Part shown: positions 47,494 to 60,757 of the stretch, piece by piece
Position numbering within the stretch: the stretch's first letter is position 1
Layout of the letters: every line of letters begins with the position of its first letter
Assembly: GCA_028023455.1 (NCBI GenBank)
Contig: JAQFVV010012672.1
Span: 746,001 to 810,000 of the forward strand
DNA from: Epiperipatus broadwayi
Lineage: Eukaryota > Onychophora > Udeonychophora > Euonychophora > Peripatidae
DNA length: 64,000 bases
Reading direction: 5' to 3'
Made by a program: the position numbers and the translations under genes
The notes under the pieces: generated by a model
Told to the model about the DNA's origin: nothing
Database searches by the model: none
Seen by the model: only the letters and a program-made list of their open reading frames with translations

Positions 47494-48366
47494 CTAAGTT
47501 TTCCCATAATCTGCTCCATCCCATTTCCACAACATAATATTTGTCAACTCCATGACCTTCATATCTAAATCCCCCTTATCTTTTCCCAAACCTAGCATAA
47601 AAACCAATAACTCACTTTCTGTATAATCACTTTGTTCATATTTAATCTTCCATAACTTGATTATTTGTATCCTTTCTGCTTCCAAGCATTTACATTGAAG
47701 TAACAGATGCCTAATATTTTCTATGCCTTCCTTACACAACTTGCAGACTAAATCACTCATATTTTTCCATTTACGTGTATATTCCCTTGTTGCTAAAGAT
47801 CCTATTCGAGCCTTAAACAATAAACTACTTTCCTTACTATTATCATAAATTAACTCACACCCAAGGTTCCATTTACTTCTATATATATTTAAACACGGTT
47901 TTACTCTCCATACTAGTTCTCCAACTCCCTATTCTTTATTAATGCATCTATTCTTCTATCCCACTCCTTACCACTATAACACTCAACAATGCTCCTAACA
48001 CAATCATCCCACCTTTTGTACAAGTATACTGACATAAATTTTTTATCCAAATCTTCTGCATACCGCATTACCTTTCTCACCCATCTTATTGCCTGCCCTT
48101 TACTTGTAATCCAATTAAATACTATTTTGGCTATTCTTTTATTATCCAATAAACTGCAATCTACCGAACATTTTCAATTTGCTTTTTGCATCCCTCATAT
48201 AAAAACTTGACCATCCCATTTCTCCTAGAATTGCCTCCTTTGCTGTCCACACCTTTGTATCTAATGCATGTCTTCCTACTTCCCTTTGTATATTTTCTAA
48301 GTAATCTAATACCCCTTTACTAACACATAACGCATAATTGCCATATGTTAACCCTGCTACTGCCAT
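47494..48366 (-). pseudogene. LINE C-terminal domain fragments
   Basis: Three frames in succession (48366-48142, 48149-47913, 47820-47494) form one domain broken by shifts. The first reads MAVAGLTYGNYALCVSKG and WTAKEAILGEMGWSSFYMRD, the second KRWDDCVRSIVECYSGKEWD, the third CKLCKEGIENIRHLLLQC, a C-x2-C-x8-H-x4-C zinc knuckle common at the end of APE LINEs. The last frame probably holds the native stop. Confidence 0.65.
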
Positions 48367-48662
48367 TCCCTTTCATACAATTCTAGCTACATCATATTTA
48401 TTATATGAAAACACTGGTCATTTCTTTATCAATCCCTTTCTTTTCTTTGCTTCATTTATCAATTTTTTCTCCCATTCATCCAAACAATTTTTCTTATTAC
48501 TCAAGATGATTCCCAAATAACTATATCTATTCACCACACTTAACTTTATATCCCCCAATAAGAAATCTTTGTCTTATCTTTCCCCAGCATTCATCATCAT
48601 TATATTTGATTTTTCTTCACTAAGTTTAACCCCCATATCTTTACCCACCCTTGCGCATGTCC

Positions 48663-49250
48663 TCAGCATAACTTCCATATCTTCTCTTCTTTCTCCACAC
48701 AAAAAGATATCATCCGCAAAAAAAAAGCCGGCAATGTATATACTCTCTTGCCACCTATTAACGGTATCTCTATCCCTCTTCCTAGTCTTTCTATTGCTCT
48801 CTCCATTTCACTCCAATGCAACACAAACAAAATAGGTGACATAGGGCATCCTTGCATCAGTCCCATCCCATTTTTAACTTTAACTGATTCTATATCCACT
48901 AATTGATATGTATAGTAATTATTTTCATATAATTTCTTAATAACACCTACTAAAGCTTCATCCATTCCCAGATTTGCTAAACTTATCCATAATCTATTTC
49001 TGTTCACTCTATCATATGTCTTCTCTATATCTATAAAACTCTGAATTCCTACTCATATCCATAAGTTGTGTAACTACAAATAAACTATCTCCTATATGCC
49101 TATCTGACCTAAAACCTCCTTGCATTTCCCTTATTACATTATTTTCTTACATCCATTTTGCAACTCTTCCAGCCACCATATATGAAAAAACTTTATATAA
49201 AACTGATGTTACTGCTATCGGTCTATAATTATTTAAACTTTCTATGATCC
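48663..49250 (-). pseudogene. LINE reverse-transcriptase core fragments
   Basis: The frame at 49007-48663 reads NRNRLWISLANLGMDEALVG, then NGMGLMQGCPMSPILFVL, which is the G..QG.P.SP.LF motif 5 of reverse transcriptases. The next catalytic motif is shifted (LPAFFLRMISFC overlaps FADDIFLC in another frame). Upstream, to 49250, broken frames read NYRPIAV and MQGGFR. Confidence 0.7.
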
Positions 49251-49258
49251 TTACCTTT

Positions 49259-50578
49259 TCATAATAATCTTACTCTCGTATTACTCCAACTACCCGGAAA
49301 AACTCTCTTCTGTGCCATCTTATTAAAACATGATATTAACTTTACTTTTGCCCTATGCCCTAAATTCATTACCATCTCTGCTGCCCATCCATCTAACCCT
49401 CTTGCCTTACCACTTCTCAATTCCTTCCCTGCTTCATTCAGTTCATTTTTTGTAAATCTAATATTCCCATTACTATATGCTTTCATATTTTCTATTCCTC
49501 TGTCCTTCACATCTAACATCTTTTCTATATCCATTACATAACTATTCAATATTCTCTCTAATTCTTCTCTAGATCTACACTCAATTCTCTCCTCATCCAG
49601 TAATACTATCTCTCTCTCCTCTAAATTTCTTCTTTTAATGTAATTCCAAAATTTTTTACTCCCATCTCTTCCACTTTTATAAATATCATCCAATAATTTA
49701 CTATTTAGTTTTATTCTCTCTCTATAATTATCTATTTTAGCTAACTTCTTTTTTTCTAAGTACTTTTCCCATTTAGCATTAATATCTTTTTTACTTTCTT
49801 TGTTCTTAATAGTACACTTATATTCTCTGCATGCGTTTTTCCTCTCTTTTATACTTTTACTAACTCTCATTTTTCTATTACTTTTATTCTTCTGAATATT
49901 CTCACCTAAAACCCTATTTGCCACTTTTTCTATTTCATCACACCAGTCCTCATACTCATTTCCAACCAACTCTTCCATGGTTTCTTCACCTTGTATTTTA
50001 TACTCTTCTAACTTATTCATATCATTCACTCTCCATCCATATCTTTCACTATTGTTTCTACTTTTATTTCTATTTTTCATCACATTACTAATTATTTCAA
50101 TTACGAAGAAATTATGATCACTATTACATACTCTCTCTTCATTATCAAACACCTTAATTTTTCGTACTTTATTTATTCCCTCTTTCTCTACCAATACATA
50201 ATCTATTGTGTGGGATATATTATTGCTAGACCATGTATATTGTCCCTCATAAATATTTGATAAGTTTCCAATGCTCAAATTTATTCTCTGACAAAATTTC
50301 TTCAAAAGCTGTCCATTCTTATTATCTACATCATCAATTTCTTCAATATGCCTGTTCGTATCTCCTATAACCATTATTCTCTTCCCCATTTTTTTAAAAC
50401 TCTGTATATCTTTAACTAGGCAGTCATATACGCTATTATTCCACTCCATTATAGTTTGACCATCTCCAGTAGCTATATAAATTATAGCCACCATCCATTC
50501 TTGTCTTCCCAGCCTTATTTCAAACCACAAATGTTCTTTGCATTTAACATTATTTAAATATTTTTTTTGATATGACAC
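49259..50578 (-). pseudogene. LINE endonuclease and linker, open 439 codons
   Basis: A long uninterrupted piece of the LINE polyprotein. Residues 25-170 are the APE endonuclease: VAIIYIATGDGQ, VIGDTNRHIEEID (the GDFN-like Asp/Asn site changed to GDTN), HTIDYVLV and NSDHNFFVIEI (the catalytic SDH). Residues 170-360 are a lysine/asparagine-rich linker with coiled-coil character. Residues 385-439 (ELRSGKARGLDGWAAEMV) start the reverse transcriptase (K..G.DG). The true start is further upstream, so the first Met is internal. Confidence 0.78.
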
Positions 50579-51180
50579 CTATACCACCACCCATTTTTTC
50601 TTTCTCTTTTCTATTTATATCCTGCCATACCAAATCTTCCAAAACAGGTTCTTCGTCTCTTAGATGTGTTTCCACTACTGCTAATACCTCAAGCTCTTCA
50701 TTTTCAATTGCTGTGTTTAATTCCTGCTACTTTTCATGTCTCCTACCACCTTGCATATTCAAATGCCCAATTTTAACAATTTTTTCTTTCCTAATTACTC
50801 TTTTATAAATTTTTTTGATTCTTTCTTCTCCATTATGTTTATAAATAACTTGCTTACCATTAGTTTTACAGACCCATTCCCTTTCCACATCTTATATCTA
50901 AATCAACTGTTCTTTGTTTATTCCTTACATCCCATCCATTCTTCTTCTTTTTAATAACACTAAAATTTAAAATCCCACCCCCCTTTATAAGTTTTCCGAA
51001 CTACATTCTTTATAAATCAGACTCTCTATAACTTTACTTCCTTGTTTCCCTAAGTGCAACCCATCTTTACTATATAACTCCCTCTTCCCAATAAAAAAAT
51101 CCCACACATCCACAAATGTAACATCATTTCTCTCACACAATTCTTTCAATCTCTTATTTATGATCTATACATAGCGATAT

Positions 51181-52269
51181 CTATTTTTTTAACCACAAGA
51201 TAAAATATAAAATTCTCATGTATTTATTGTTTGAATTATTTAGTTTTAAAAATTGAATAAATAAGAAAAGAACACAAGGGCAAATCTTTGGACAGATCAC
51301 AAATCTTCCTACTCATATTTACTGCTAATATTATCCTTTTTTTTTTTTTTTTGTTTTGGCAAACTATGGGAAAATATTAGGTTTATCGCTTATTACATCA
51401 GTAGTGATTCAATAGCTCCCCTAGAATTTGGAAAAAAAATCTAATACAATACAATTTTTATGTATATTTTCAAAATACAAACACATGAAATAAAATAGAA
51501 TGAAATTAATATATATGTTATGAAAAAGGAAATAAAATGCCTAGATTGGGGGGGAGGGCAATTTTTGCTAAATAATTTATATATATATAAGAGCAAAATA
51601 TCATTAATTTTATTATTATTGTTATCTTTTTTTTTTTAGCTGGATAAAATAATTTTTAAAGTATAAAGTAGCCATTAAAAATTATATCAAAAGTTCATTC
51701 ATTTGAAAAAGAAAAAAACATCCAAAAATTTGATACAGTATTATTATGAAGAGAAAAAAAATAATGACGTTTGTTTGTCAATTGGTTGTAAAAATTAATA
51801 ATTAAATTAATTAATTTCTAGACACCCTACACTTTTATTTCAAGTTAAATACAAAAATTCCAGTCATGGTTAAAAAAAAATATCATTTTTTGGTATTTTA
51901 GTGCACAGTAAATAAGTGTTTATTATAAAATATTTTTTATATATATTATTTTTAACAAATTTAGTATTGGGATCTTTTTCATAATTATTCCAATTTTAAT
52001 TAAACTGAAGAATAGAGCAAAACGTCGCAGTCTGTATAATATTTGAAAGATAATCGATTCCTAGAACCAGCTCTTTTATCATGTTTGATAACAATAAATA
52101 CAATGTCCTTAAATAAAATAATAAAAAATTGTTTAATATATAGTTAAATGCTCTCACATTTTTTTTCTTAGTAAAACTATAAACAAAATTTGGCAATGTA
52201 ATATTTTTTTGAATTGTAGATTATGTCAGCATTAATTTGTAATGATATTAACATCCAAAGTAAACTTAT
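51181..52269. other. Intron 3 sequence, no gene seen
   Basis: AT-rich with A/T homopolymers and a G-run near 51548. No feature was recognised. Confidence 0.5.
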
Positions 52270-53240
52270 TCTTCATTGCAGTTATATCATCATCGTCAAC
52301 CACTATCAATACACTGCAGGATGGTCTCTCCAAGTTCAATCCATCTTCTCCGATATTTAGCTTCTCTTCTCCACATCATCCCTGCACACTTTTATATTTC
52401 ATCCATCCATCTCACATGTGGTCTCTTTCTAGGTCTTTTACAATCTCTTGGAATCCGGTTTAAGATTTCAATTGTCCATCTATTATCATCTCTTCTAGCA
52501 ATATATCCAGCCCAACTTCACTTCAGTCTTTTAATTTTTTCAGTGAGGTCAGTAACACCTGTTTGTTCTCTTACCCATATATTGCGTTTTCGATCTTTTC
52601 TTGTTACTCCTAACATGCATCTTTCTATACTTCTTTGAGTGGTCTGAAGTCTCTGTATTGCTCTTCTATTAAGTGTCCATTTCTCAGATCCATAAGTAAG
52701 AAGTGATAAAACACACATATTAAAAACCTTCCTTTTCAAACACTAGGCATATTTTTTTTTAATATAAAGTTATTTCTAGCAAAAGCACTCCACCCAAGTT
52801 TAATTCTATGATTAATTTCATCCATTATGTTTTCATCTGTATTAATAATCTTACCAAGGTATTTGTAGCTGTTAACTTCTTCTAACTCATCATAATCAAT
52901 CTTTATTTTCATATTTTAAGAAAATCCATTGAACATTACTTGGGTCTTTTTAACATTTATCTTTAGTCCTACTTTCATCTGATAACTCCTGCATCTTCAA
53001 AATCTAAATGACTTAATTAATCTCCATTTACTTTCACTCCTTTAGCTTCCCATTTTAAACCACAAAATACTTCTTATAGCATTGCTGTAAAAAGTTTTGG
53101 AGATATGGAGTCACCCTGCCTTACACCCTTCTCAATGTTGACTTTCCTAGTATCCTTATGTAATCTAATTGTTGCTGTTGCATTTTTATAAATATTCTTC
53201 AAAATATGACAATATCCTGGATCTATACTTTGATCTACTG
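52270..53240 (-). mobile_element. 5'-truncated RTE-type LINE
   Basis: The + strand left edge has a TCATCATCGTCAACCACTATC-like tail, i.e. a short GAT-type tail on the minus strand as in RTE elements. The minus strand reads MKRKVFNMCVLSLLTYGSEK, then RAIQRLQTTQRSIERCML and a TRKDRKRN...VTDL block (52739-52518), the conserved C-terminal domain. Near 53140-53100 GVRQGDSISPKLF is still readable, the reverse transcriptase motif. Palm residues beyond are decayed. Confidence 0.82.
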
Positions 53241-54983
53241 TACAAAATCAGAATTAAATAAATCAACGAAGACCTTTATATATATATGTTTGATTTAAAA
53301 TACAAAAACTTATAATAATTTTAAATATATTATTCTATTGCAAAAATTTTTGTTTTTGTTCCTTTCTACTTTGTCTTATATGCACATACACACTACTATG
53401 TTGTTATATGACGTGAGTCATAATTGTATATATAACACCCTCTTGTGCTCATTGAAAACTTAATGCACTGATATCAATGTATTTGAAATTCAGTCTGCCA
53501 CCATGTCTACAGTAAACAAACAAAGATACTATTTTGAAATATTTGTCATCGATTTCTGAAACATACAAAATTTGAAGAGAATCCATTTGATATATATTAA
53601 TTTTTGACTTCAAAATTTTATCTAAACAAAAGAACAGAATTTCTAACTTAAGTAAAAACATTAAAAAATTTAACAGCAACTTTTTCTAATTGAACTTGTT
53701 CAATATATCCTCCATTACTTTCACAACATGTATTTAGATATTTTATCTAGCCAGTACACTATTAATGATATCAGAAATAATGCCTCAACAATAATGTCCT
53801 AATGTAAATTAAAAACTTCAAATTTTCTTTGACTGCATCATCTCAGTTTAACTTCTAATATTATTTGTGATATTGATGCTACTTTAGATTTTTCAGTATC
53901 TGGATGTTTTCTAATACATCTTTACAGTGAATTTCATTTTCAGTAATATAAAATTATAATTCTTGTCTTGTAAACTTATTTATTGATAGTTTGTGATTCA
54001 GTACTTACCTGTTTGATATTTGATTTCATTTGCATAACTAATTCTTTGTCTAAATGTTTTATTCTACTCTCAGTTTTAAAATATGTATTTTTCATTGCTT
54101 TTATTGTTATTAATTAATTTTTTATATTCATATTTAATTTTTTAGTGAAAATTTTATTACAGTAAAATAAGATTGGAGATTTTTTTTTCATTTTCTTTTG
54201 TATTTTAATATTTCTGTAATGGTCTATGAATATGTAATAATATAAATAAAGTTGCAGGTGTGTGCGTGTGAAAACTTGTCAAAATAAAAGACAATAAAAA
54301 TAACTAGAAATAATTAAAATGTATAATAAGTTACGTTATGCAAATATACCATAATAATCTTGATCTGCTAACTTGCATGGAGATAAGAATAAAACTGTTA
54401 TGCAAATTATCTCACAAAACATATTGCATTATCTAAAATATCAGCAGAACATTAAAAACATATCCAGAGAGCACTTCAGTGCTAAATGTAATGCTAGCAA
54501 TAAGATGCTTGCAAACCCAGCAGTTGTTGAGCAGTGAAATATGCTGAAGAGAATCGTATTGTAAAGTTAATGAAGAAGAGTTAAAACAAAGTAAAATAAA
54601 TTACAGTATAAGAAATGCCACATTATAGTTCAACACTGTAAAGAACTGTATGTGTATAATGAAAACTGAAATAAAATATTTAAAAAAATCTTGTTTTTTT
54701 TTATTTTTATTTATTTTTAATAAATTCTTTATAGCATCAAAAAAGGAAATAAATATAATCATTTAATGCTGTTTTTCATGTAATTTAGAACAAGTAAAAT
54801 ATCATTATGCATGGTTAGCTGTTGTTTATATTATTTACTTAATATAAATTTTGTAGCACATGAAACATTAGTTATTTAATAATTTGATATTTTGCCATTT
54901 GTAAAAACTTCATTTTACATGAATAAAAATTTATTGCAATTGTATTGAGACTTATAATTTATTTTATTCCTTTATTTTGATAG
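53241..54983 (+). other. End of intron 3
   Basis: About 1.7 kb of AT-rich DNA without recognised features, ending in the acceptor TTTATTTTGATAG. Confidence 0.55.
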
Positions 54984-55069
54984 ATGATGAAAAATTTGAA
55001 TTGGCTGTTATAAATCCAGCATTTGTTATGGGACCAATCCTTAATTCTTCACCATGTACTAGCATGGAG
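54984..55069 (+). CDS. Extended SDR, fourth recognised exon
   Basis: Reads DDEKFELAVINPAFVMGPIL, the conserved strand and the NP..V.GP substrate-loop block of the family. Flanked by AG and GTAAGT. It joins the previous exon in frame (phase 1) and ends on a complete codon. Confidence 0.9.
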
Positions 55070-57400
55070 GTAAGTAATCATTATATGTATGTTAGTTTGA
55101 AATACAGGTATAGAAAAGAATGAAGTGCTTTAAAATTATAAAAAGTAAAATATATTGATTTGAAAATAAAATTTGTATGCTTAAAATTATCACTGTAGTA
55201 TTAGTATTGATTATATCAGCTTTCAAAAAAAAAATTCACTTTCATTAATTAATTTTTTTTACCTTGAAAATAAGCCATCAGTTTGCTCATAATAACTTTA
55301 TCATTGAATTTCTTTTTATTTAATATGAATTTTTTTATTAAAAATCACACTCAATAATGAATTATTAATCTGAAACTTTAGTTTACTTTAGGTATTGATC
55401 AATATTCATGCAGAAAAATACATTTTTGAAAATTGAATTATTATTGCTCCTTTCACTAGATTATAATTATGAAATAATTATCATCTTCAAATTTATTCTC
55501 AGTTTTAATAAAAAAAATTTAATTGAAATGGTTAAAGTAGTATCTGATTTATATATTTTATTTTTTCGAATCTATATTTATTAATAATAAATTTTAATAA
55601 GAATAAAAGCAATGTGTATAAATCATGATATAATTTTCATTTATTTTTGAGTGAATCTTATTTTAATCTTTTTCTGTTGTTAATAGTGATTACATCATTT
55701 TTTTAATTTTGCAAACAAAATATCAGGAAAAAAGATATAACCTATTATTACTTTTTTGTTTGCAAGTGAATATCATATTTGTTGGAAAGTTATTTAATTA
55801 ATTTATAATTTTGGCTTTTCTAAGACTTGTATAGATTTCAGTTTTGAAAATCCATATTAAAGTAATATTTTATTTATTGATTATATCTTATCATAAAAAA
55901 ATTATATTAAGTTTTGTCTTCCTTTCATAGAAAATTTTTATTTTATTACCAATACAGATAGAATACCATTATTGTGGAAAATATAATATTTGAGCAATTT
56001 TTAGATCAGCCATCATAGCAAAGCAAAATTACAATATTCACAATAACTAATTTCAATAGAGATTTATTTACAAAAAAGATGGATTAATAAAAAAAATTAT
56101 CTTTTTGTCTTTATATTATGTGAAATACTTGTAATAGGTATTTTTATTGTGTAGGTATTGAATCTTTATTGTTAATGATAGATATAATAAAAGCAAAAGT
56201 TTGGAATTTTATGCCAATAGTTTATTTTTAATACAAATAAGAATGTACAGAAAAATTATGATAGTAAAAGCTTCATAAATTGAGCACTTTTATTTATTTG
56301 CATATATTTGCAACTTTCATCATTAAATTTTTTGCTGTAATTCTAAAATTCAAATGATTTTTTTTTTCTTAAACAAATTTTTAAGCAGTAATCACTAATA
56401 AATTATATTTAATTATGTTTAGTTTATACTGCTCAAATTATGAGCAACACAATTTAATCAAAAAAAAAAATTATTACAATATTTACTAAAAAAATTATTT
56501 TTTAATTTTGTTTAGTTAATAATGTACAGTATCATATCAATAATTTTTTTGTCTCAATTCAAGCAATAAGTTTAACTTTTCTTTTTAATTAATAATTTTT
56601 TTTAAGGCAACAAGTAACCAGAATATTTTTTAAGCATTTTTCTATTAATGACTTGATTAAAATCATAAAATTATCTAATCCAAAAAAGCACAAGAACCAT
56701 ATGGTTTCAGAATAATGTTATTTTGACTGTATCCATTCACAGTAATAATAATATTGGAAGTAGTGATCATAGTTATGTCAGTTATAAAATAGTTTCAAAT
56801 TACAAAAGTAAAAATAATCAAATTACATTATGAAAATTTTTAATTCGCAAAATGCCATTCACATAATCACCAAAATATCAATTTGACCATGTAATAATAA
56901 TGTTAGATTCTTAATTATATAGTAAATTTTATTTATTTTATTTTTTTCAGAGCAACTCAGAAAAAAAAAAAATAGCATAGGTTTAATGACTTCAAAATTC
57001 TAGACTTTCTTAATACTTTTTTGCAAACTGCTTACAGATTATAGTTTCTCTTTTTAATGAAAAAGAGGTAGTGAAAATTTAAATGCACATTTTTTGCATG
57101 CTAACTGAATACTTTTTTAAAAAAGCCATCTTTGTGATAAGTTTTTTGAATATTTAACCAGCTTGTATTGTAATTTATTAATTGATCTTGAATTCTTTTA
57201 TATAATGACTTTATTATAAATATAAATTCTAATAATTAAGCCAAAGGGCAAATCACACTTGTTTGAATAAGTTTCTATGTGTTTGAAACAACTATATCAG
57301 TTTTTAGTGTTACAGAATTCACGTAATCTCATTAATTTATGTTATGAGTTTTTATATATAAATTATTATAAAAATTAACAATGAATTTTATAAATGATGG
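55070..57400 (+). other. Intron 4, first part
   Basis: About 2.3 kb of AT-rich DNA with no recognised gene or repeat. Confidence 0.55.
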
Positions 57401-57847
57401 ATATCCCAGGGGTAGATCAGAATACCAGTTAGATTGCAATCATATCAAATAGAGATAGTAACACAATTAAAAATTAACATGAGTTTATTGATTCATAACA
57501 AATAATAAATATATAACTGAACATAAACTAAACATTAATTTTCTGAGAAGATAATCTCTATTTGTAGAATCATCTTTGATTAATGGGTGTAATAACTCTA
57601 TACGTGCACATTTCTCTGTCATTTTATATTATGCGATTTTTGCATAATCTAAATTACTATATATTTAATAGAGTTCAGTGCATTCTAAAATATGTAAATT
57701 TTTTAGAGAAAGCATAGTAAAAGATAATTTATTCACACGTTGTGCGGTGGCAATTACAATAAGTAAAAAGTCTTTATTTACAATAAATCAAATATACATA
57801 TATATATTCATCTACAAACACTGTGTTATATTATCACCAACAGTTTA
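57400..57847 (-). repeat. Probable 3' LTR or tail of the gypsy element
   Basis: Immediately after the last Pol-like codon on the minus strand comes GTGAGGGGAGGCG (57865-57853), a good polypurine tract, then TGTTGGTGATAATATAAC, an LTR-like start. AATAAA occurs about 70 bp on. The far end and the partner LTR were not found, so the limits are rough. Confidence 0.4.
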
Positions 57848-58189
57848 ACGCCTCCCCTCACTTTAGAAAATAATCTTGCAATCTCATAGGTTTCCAATAA
57901 TCTTGAATAGGTCTTGGCAGAGGTGGATTTATTACTTCCTCCTGATTGGTAGTTTCTTCCAGCTGAGACTGTTTGGTAAGATGGGAGACCCATTACTGGT
58001 AAAGTTTCTGACTTGTTGGACTAATTATTCAATTCAACCAAATGCATACCGTTTAACTGCTTCTCATTGGTCAAATTTAGCTGTATCTGCACTCCTATCC
58101 TGTTTTGTTGAAATACTATCTTCATTAAAAGACTGTTTTTTACGAGGCTCCTCATAGACATCTGACGTCACTCTAACTCTGCCAGTTCT

Positions 58190-59000
58190 TATGCTAAAAA
58201 ATTCGTTCGATAGGTTTTGAATAGGTTTTTAAAAGTTCTGTAAGATGGTGCCCTCTTCCGACTTATTTTACAAGTAAAAAATTAAAAAAAACGCATTTAA
58301 ACCTAAACAAAGAAAGAACATTATTTGTGATTGGTTCTTAGCATGCTCTCAGCCGAAAAAGACATTCTGATTGGCTGGAAAGAACAAAGAAACCGCCTTA
58401 TCAAAGAAAATAAAGAAAAAAGCTGAGATTTTCATTTCGAATTTAATTTTAAGTATTAAAAAAATATAATTTCAGAAATTAAACTAGTTTTTTAAAAAAT
58501 ATACTAAAAAAACAAAATTATTTTCGAAAAATATTGAAGATTTTAGTAAAAATATTAAAGAAATATTTAAAAGAAATATTTACTTTTCTATAACGTAAAA
58601 GTCGACCTTTTTGTTTATATTATAGCTTTTATGTTGCCGAAATTGAATATTTTAGAATAAATAAATAGCAATTTATTTTTGAAAGAACTTTCGTTCTCTT
58701 CGTAACCTGAAAAATTAGTAATATACTTTTTATAAACGTATCTGAGTTGAATTTAATATTATAGGCGAATATGTTTTAACAATAGGCTTTGTCTTCAGTT
58801 TGTGAGTTGGCCAATTAAAAGATTTGATTTTTACCTCATACAACCAATAATATAATTAGCGGTTAAAAGGTTAAGTGTAAAATATGTAATGACATCTATT
58901 TTCTCTAACAACTTAGGGTAATGAATTCTCAAGTAGTTAATATGTTTTCTCATTTGTTTTTCATTAAACATCTGAACTACTTTTAACTGCTTTGATATAA
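58190..59000. other. Unassigned segment within the gypsy relic
   Basis: Between the integrase C-terminus and the Pol tail no reading frame resembles gypsy. The stretch has several GATTGG words (58330-58376) and AT-rich blocks. It may be another insertion or fully decayed coding sequence. Confidence 0.35.
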
Positions 59001-60005
59001 TCCTAATTATCACTTTGGGAAATTATTTGCTTTTCAAAATTTCATGTATCCATACACCGTCCCCAATTTTTAAAATTGTCTTCATCCATATAGCTTTGCT
59101 TTTATATGTTCTTAGTAGGCATTAACACTGATAAATGTGTTTAGAACTTCTGGTGCATTAATAATTCCACCAGTATCTTTTTAGTAGACGTACAAGGAAT
59201 GGGATATTCGTAATACATGGCATCAATTAAAGCTTCTTTAATATTTTCATATGACGTTTTATTTAACATGGTTTTTAAATGCTTTTTTTTTTTAACGCTT
59301 TTTTTTTACTAGACCATTATACTCTAGTGATATGGTAGTCTTAAAATATGACATCCTCTTAGTAGCCAAAGAGTCCTTGATTAGCATGAATGCGAAACCA
59401 GCTTCATTATCATTGAGTATTTCAGGGATACATTACACGAGAATATTTCATTCAAAGCTTTATTGGTATATTCCTAACTCGTGCTTTTAACAATTTTATA
59501 TTTTTTCCACTTAGGGTATGAATCTGACTATCAGGAAAATATACCCATCAAATGAACCAATGTTGTCTATGTGGAGTCTCTGCCATAGTTTGTTTGCTTT
59601 AGTCTAAGCTTCCAATTTTTTTTGATGACAATATAACAGTAGACTCACAGTCTCCAGTGTGTTTAACTGTCTGCTCAATTTTATGATTAACATTTGGGTA
59701 TCATACATAATAATCAAGCTAACTTTTTTTTCATTATTCTCAGATAATCACTATATAATAAGACTAGTATTTGTTTTCTGCCTTCAGTGGGTTTACGGGT
59801 CTGTCATTAGAATGCATTTATCACATGTTGACAGACTCTACAGCAATTTCTAAATGTATTTTGCCACATAGTTCGATCACTTATTAGGCCAACCATGTTT
59901 TATCCATTTCTGTAAGGTTTAATAGTCATCATCTCTTTGAGTCCATTTAGTGACTATTGTGCTATTTAGCATGTTGTTCCCAGTGAGTCTATATAATTAA
60001 TCTGT

Positions 60006-60757
60006 TAATATATTGCACAGACTTAAACCTGCATTTATATATGTAATATAGGCGGGATTCAAACTCAGACTTTCACACGACCCACTAATCTCAGTGCCAT
60101 CTCATATTGCTGACCCACCTGATAACACACATGTTGAAAAGATAAATAATCACCAATATACGTATTTCATGCTAAACTAGCAATCATCAGTTGGTCTAGA
60201 TTACTATCCTCACACATATATATAATCAGTGCTCAGCTTTATATTAAGATAGCCAATCTTCATACTTTAATGGACAGGCTTCAAACTATTCCAACTTGCA
60301 ACTCTTCAGCCTTCCATTTCATTGAAAATCTGATGATGGAACGTTCAAAGCCCTTGTTAGTGCCAAGGTTGTCATCCTATCCATGTTGACATATTAGTCA
60401 TTCTGACCCCTCAGGTACAGGAGAATAATCCATTTATACATACATATGTGAGGGATGGGAAGTCTTCTGAATGTTCCATCATCAGATTTTCAATGAAATG
60501 GAAGGCTGAAGACTTGTAAGTTGGAATAGTTTGAAGCCTGTCCATTAAAGTATGAAGATTGGCTTTCTTAATATAATGCTGAGCACTGATTATATATATG
60601 TGTGAGGGTAGTAATCTAGACCAACTGATGTTTGCTGGTTTAGCATAAAATACGTATATTGGTGATTATTTATCTTTTCAACATGTGTGTGATCAGGTGG
60701 GTCAGCAATATGAGATGGCACTGAGAATAGTGGGTCATGTGAAAGTCTGAGTTTGAA
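60006..60757. mobile_element. Fold-back element inside the gypsy relic, 12-bp target duplication
   Basis: Arms of about 290 bp (60057-60348 and 60467-60757) are inverted copies with only scattered differences, around a ~118-bp centre. A 12-bp direct repeat, TAATTAATCTGT, flanks it (59994-60005 and 60758-60769). 51 bp at the left end are not mirrored. A duplication this long is typical of LINE or Penelope-type integration rather than cut-and-paste. Both arms hold CTGATGATGGAACNTTCA, which resembles a hammerhead core and stem II. Confidence 0.72.

Larger units (their letters stand above)
47390..51180 (-). mobile_element. Decayed APE-type LINE, second family (zinc-knuckle C-terminus)
   Basis: Minus-strand order: endonuclease start (LNMQGG, ETHLRDE and GGGIGV in broken frames at 50780-50580); endonuclease body and linker (49259-50578); reverse transcriptase with NYRPIAV, GGFR, MQGCPMSPILFVLHWSEM and a broken FADD-like motif (49260-48680); C-terminal region (48660-47500) with a CKLC...HLLLQC zinc-knuckle-like motif. 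The tail near 47390-47480 ends with CACATCACATAAC. It differs from the RTE relics in length, palm wording and the Cys/His tail, and resembles the longer APE LINEs (I/Ingi/CR1-like groups). I cannot assign the clade. Codon use is less decayed than in the RTE relics. Confidence 0.78.

Noticed and set aside
48569-48835. 88-codon plus-strand frame in the second LINE
   Set aside because: Antisense shadow of the reverse-transcriptase region.
58331-58377. Repeated GATTGG words as CCAAT promoter boxes
   Set aside because: They sit inside a decayed retrotransposon without TATA or initiator context.
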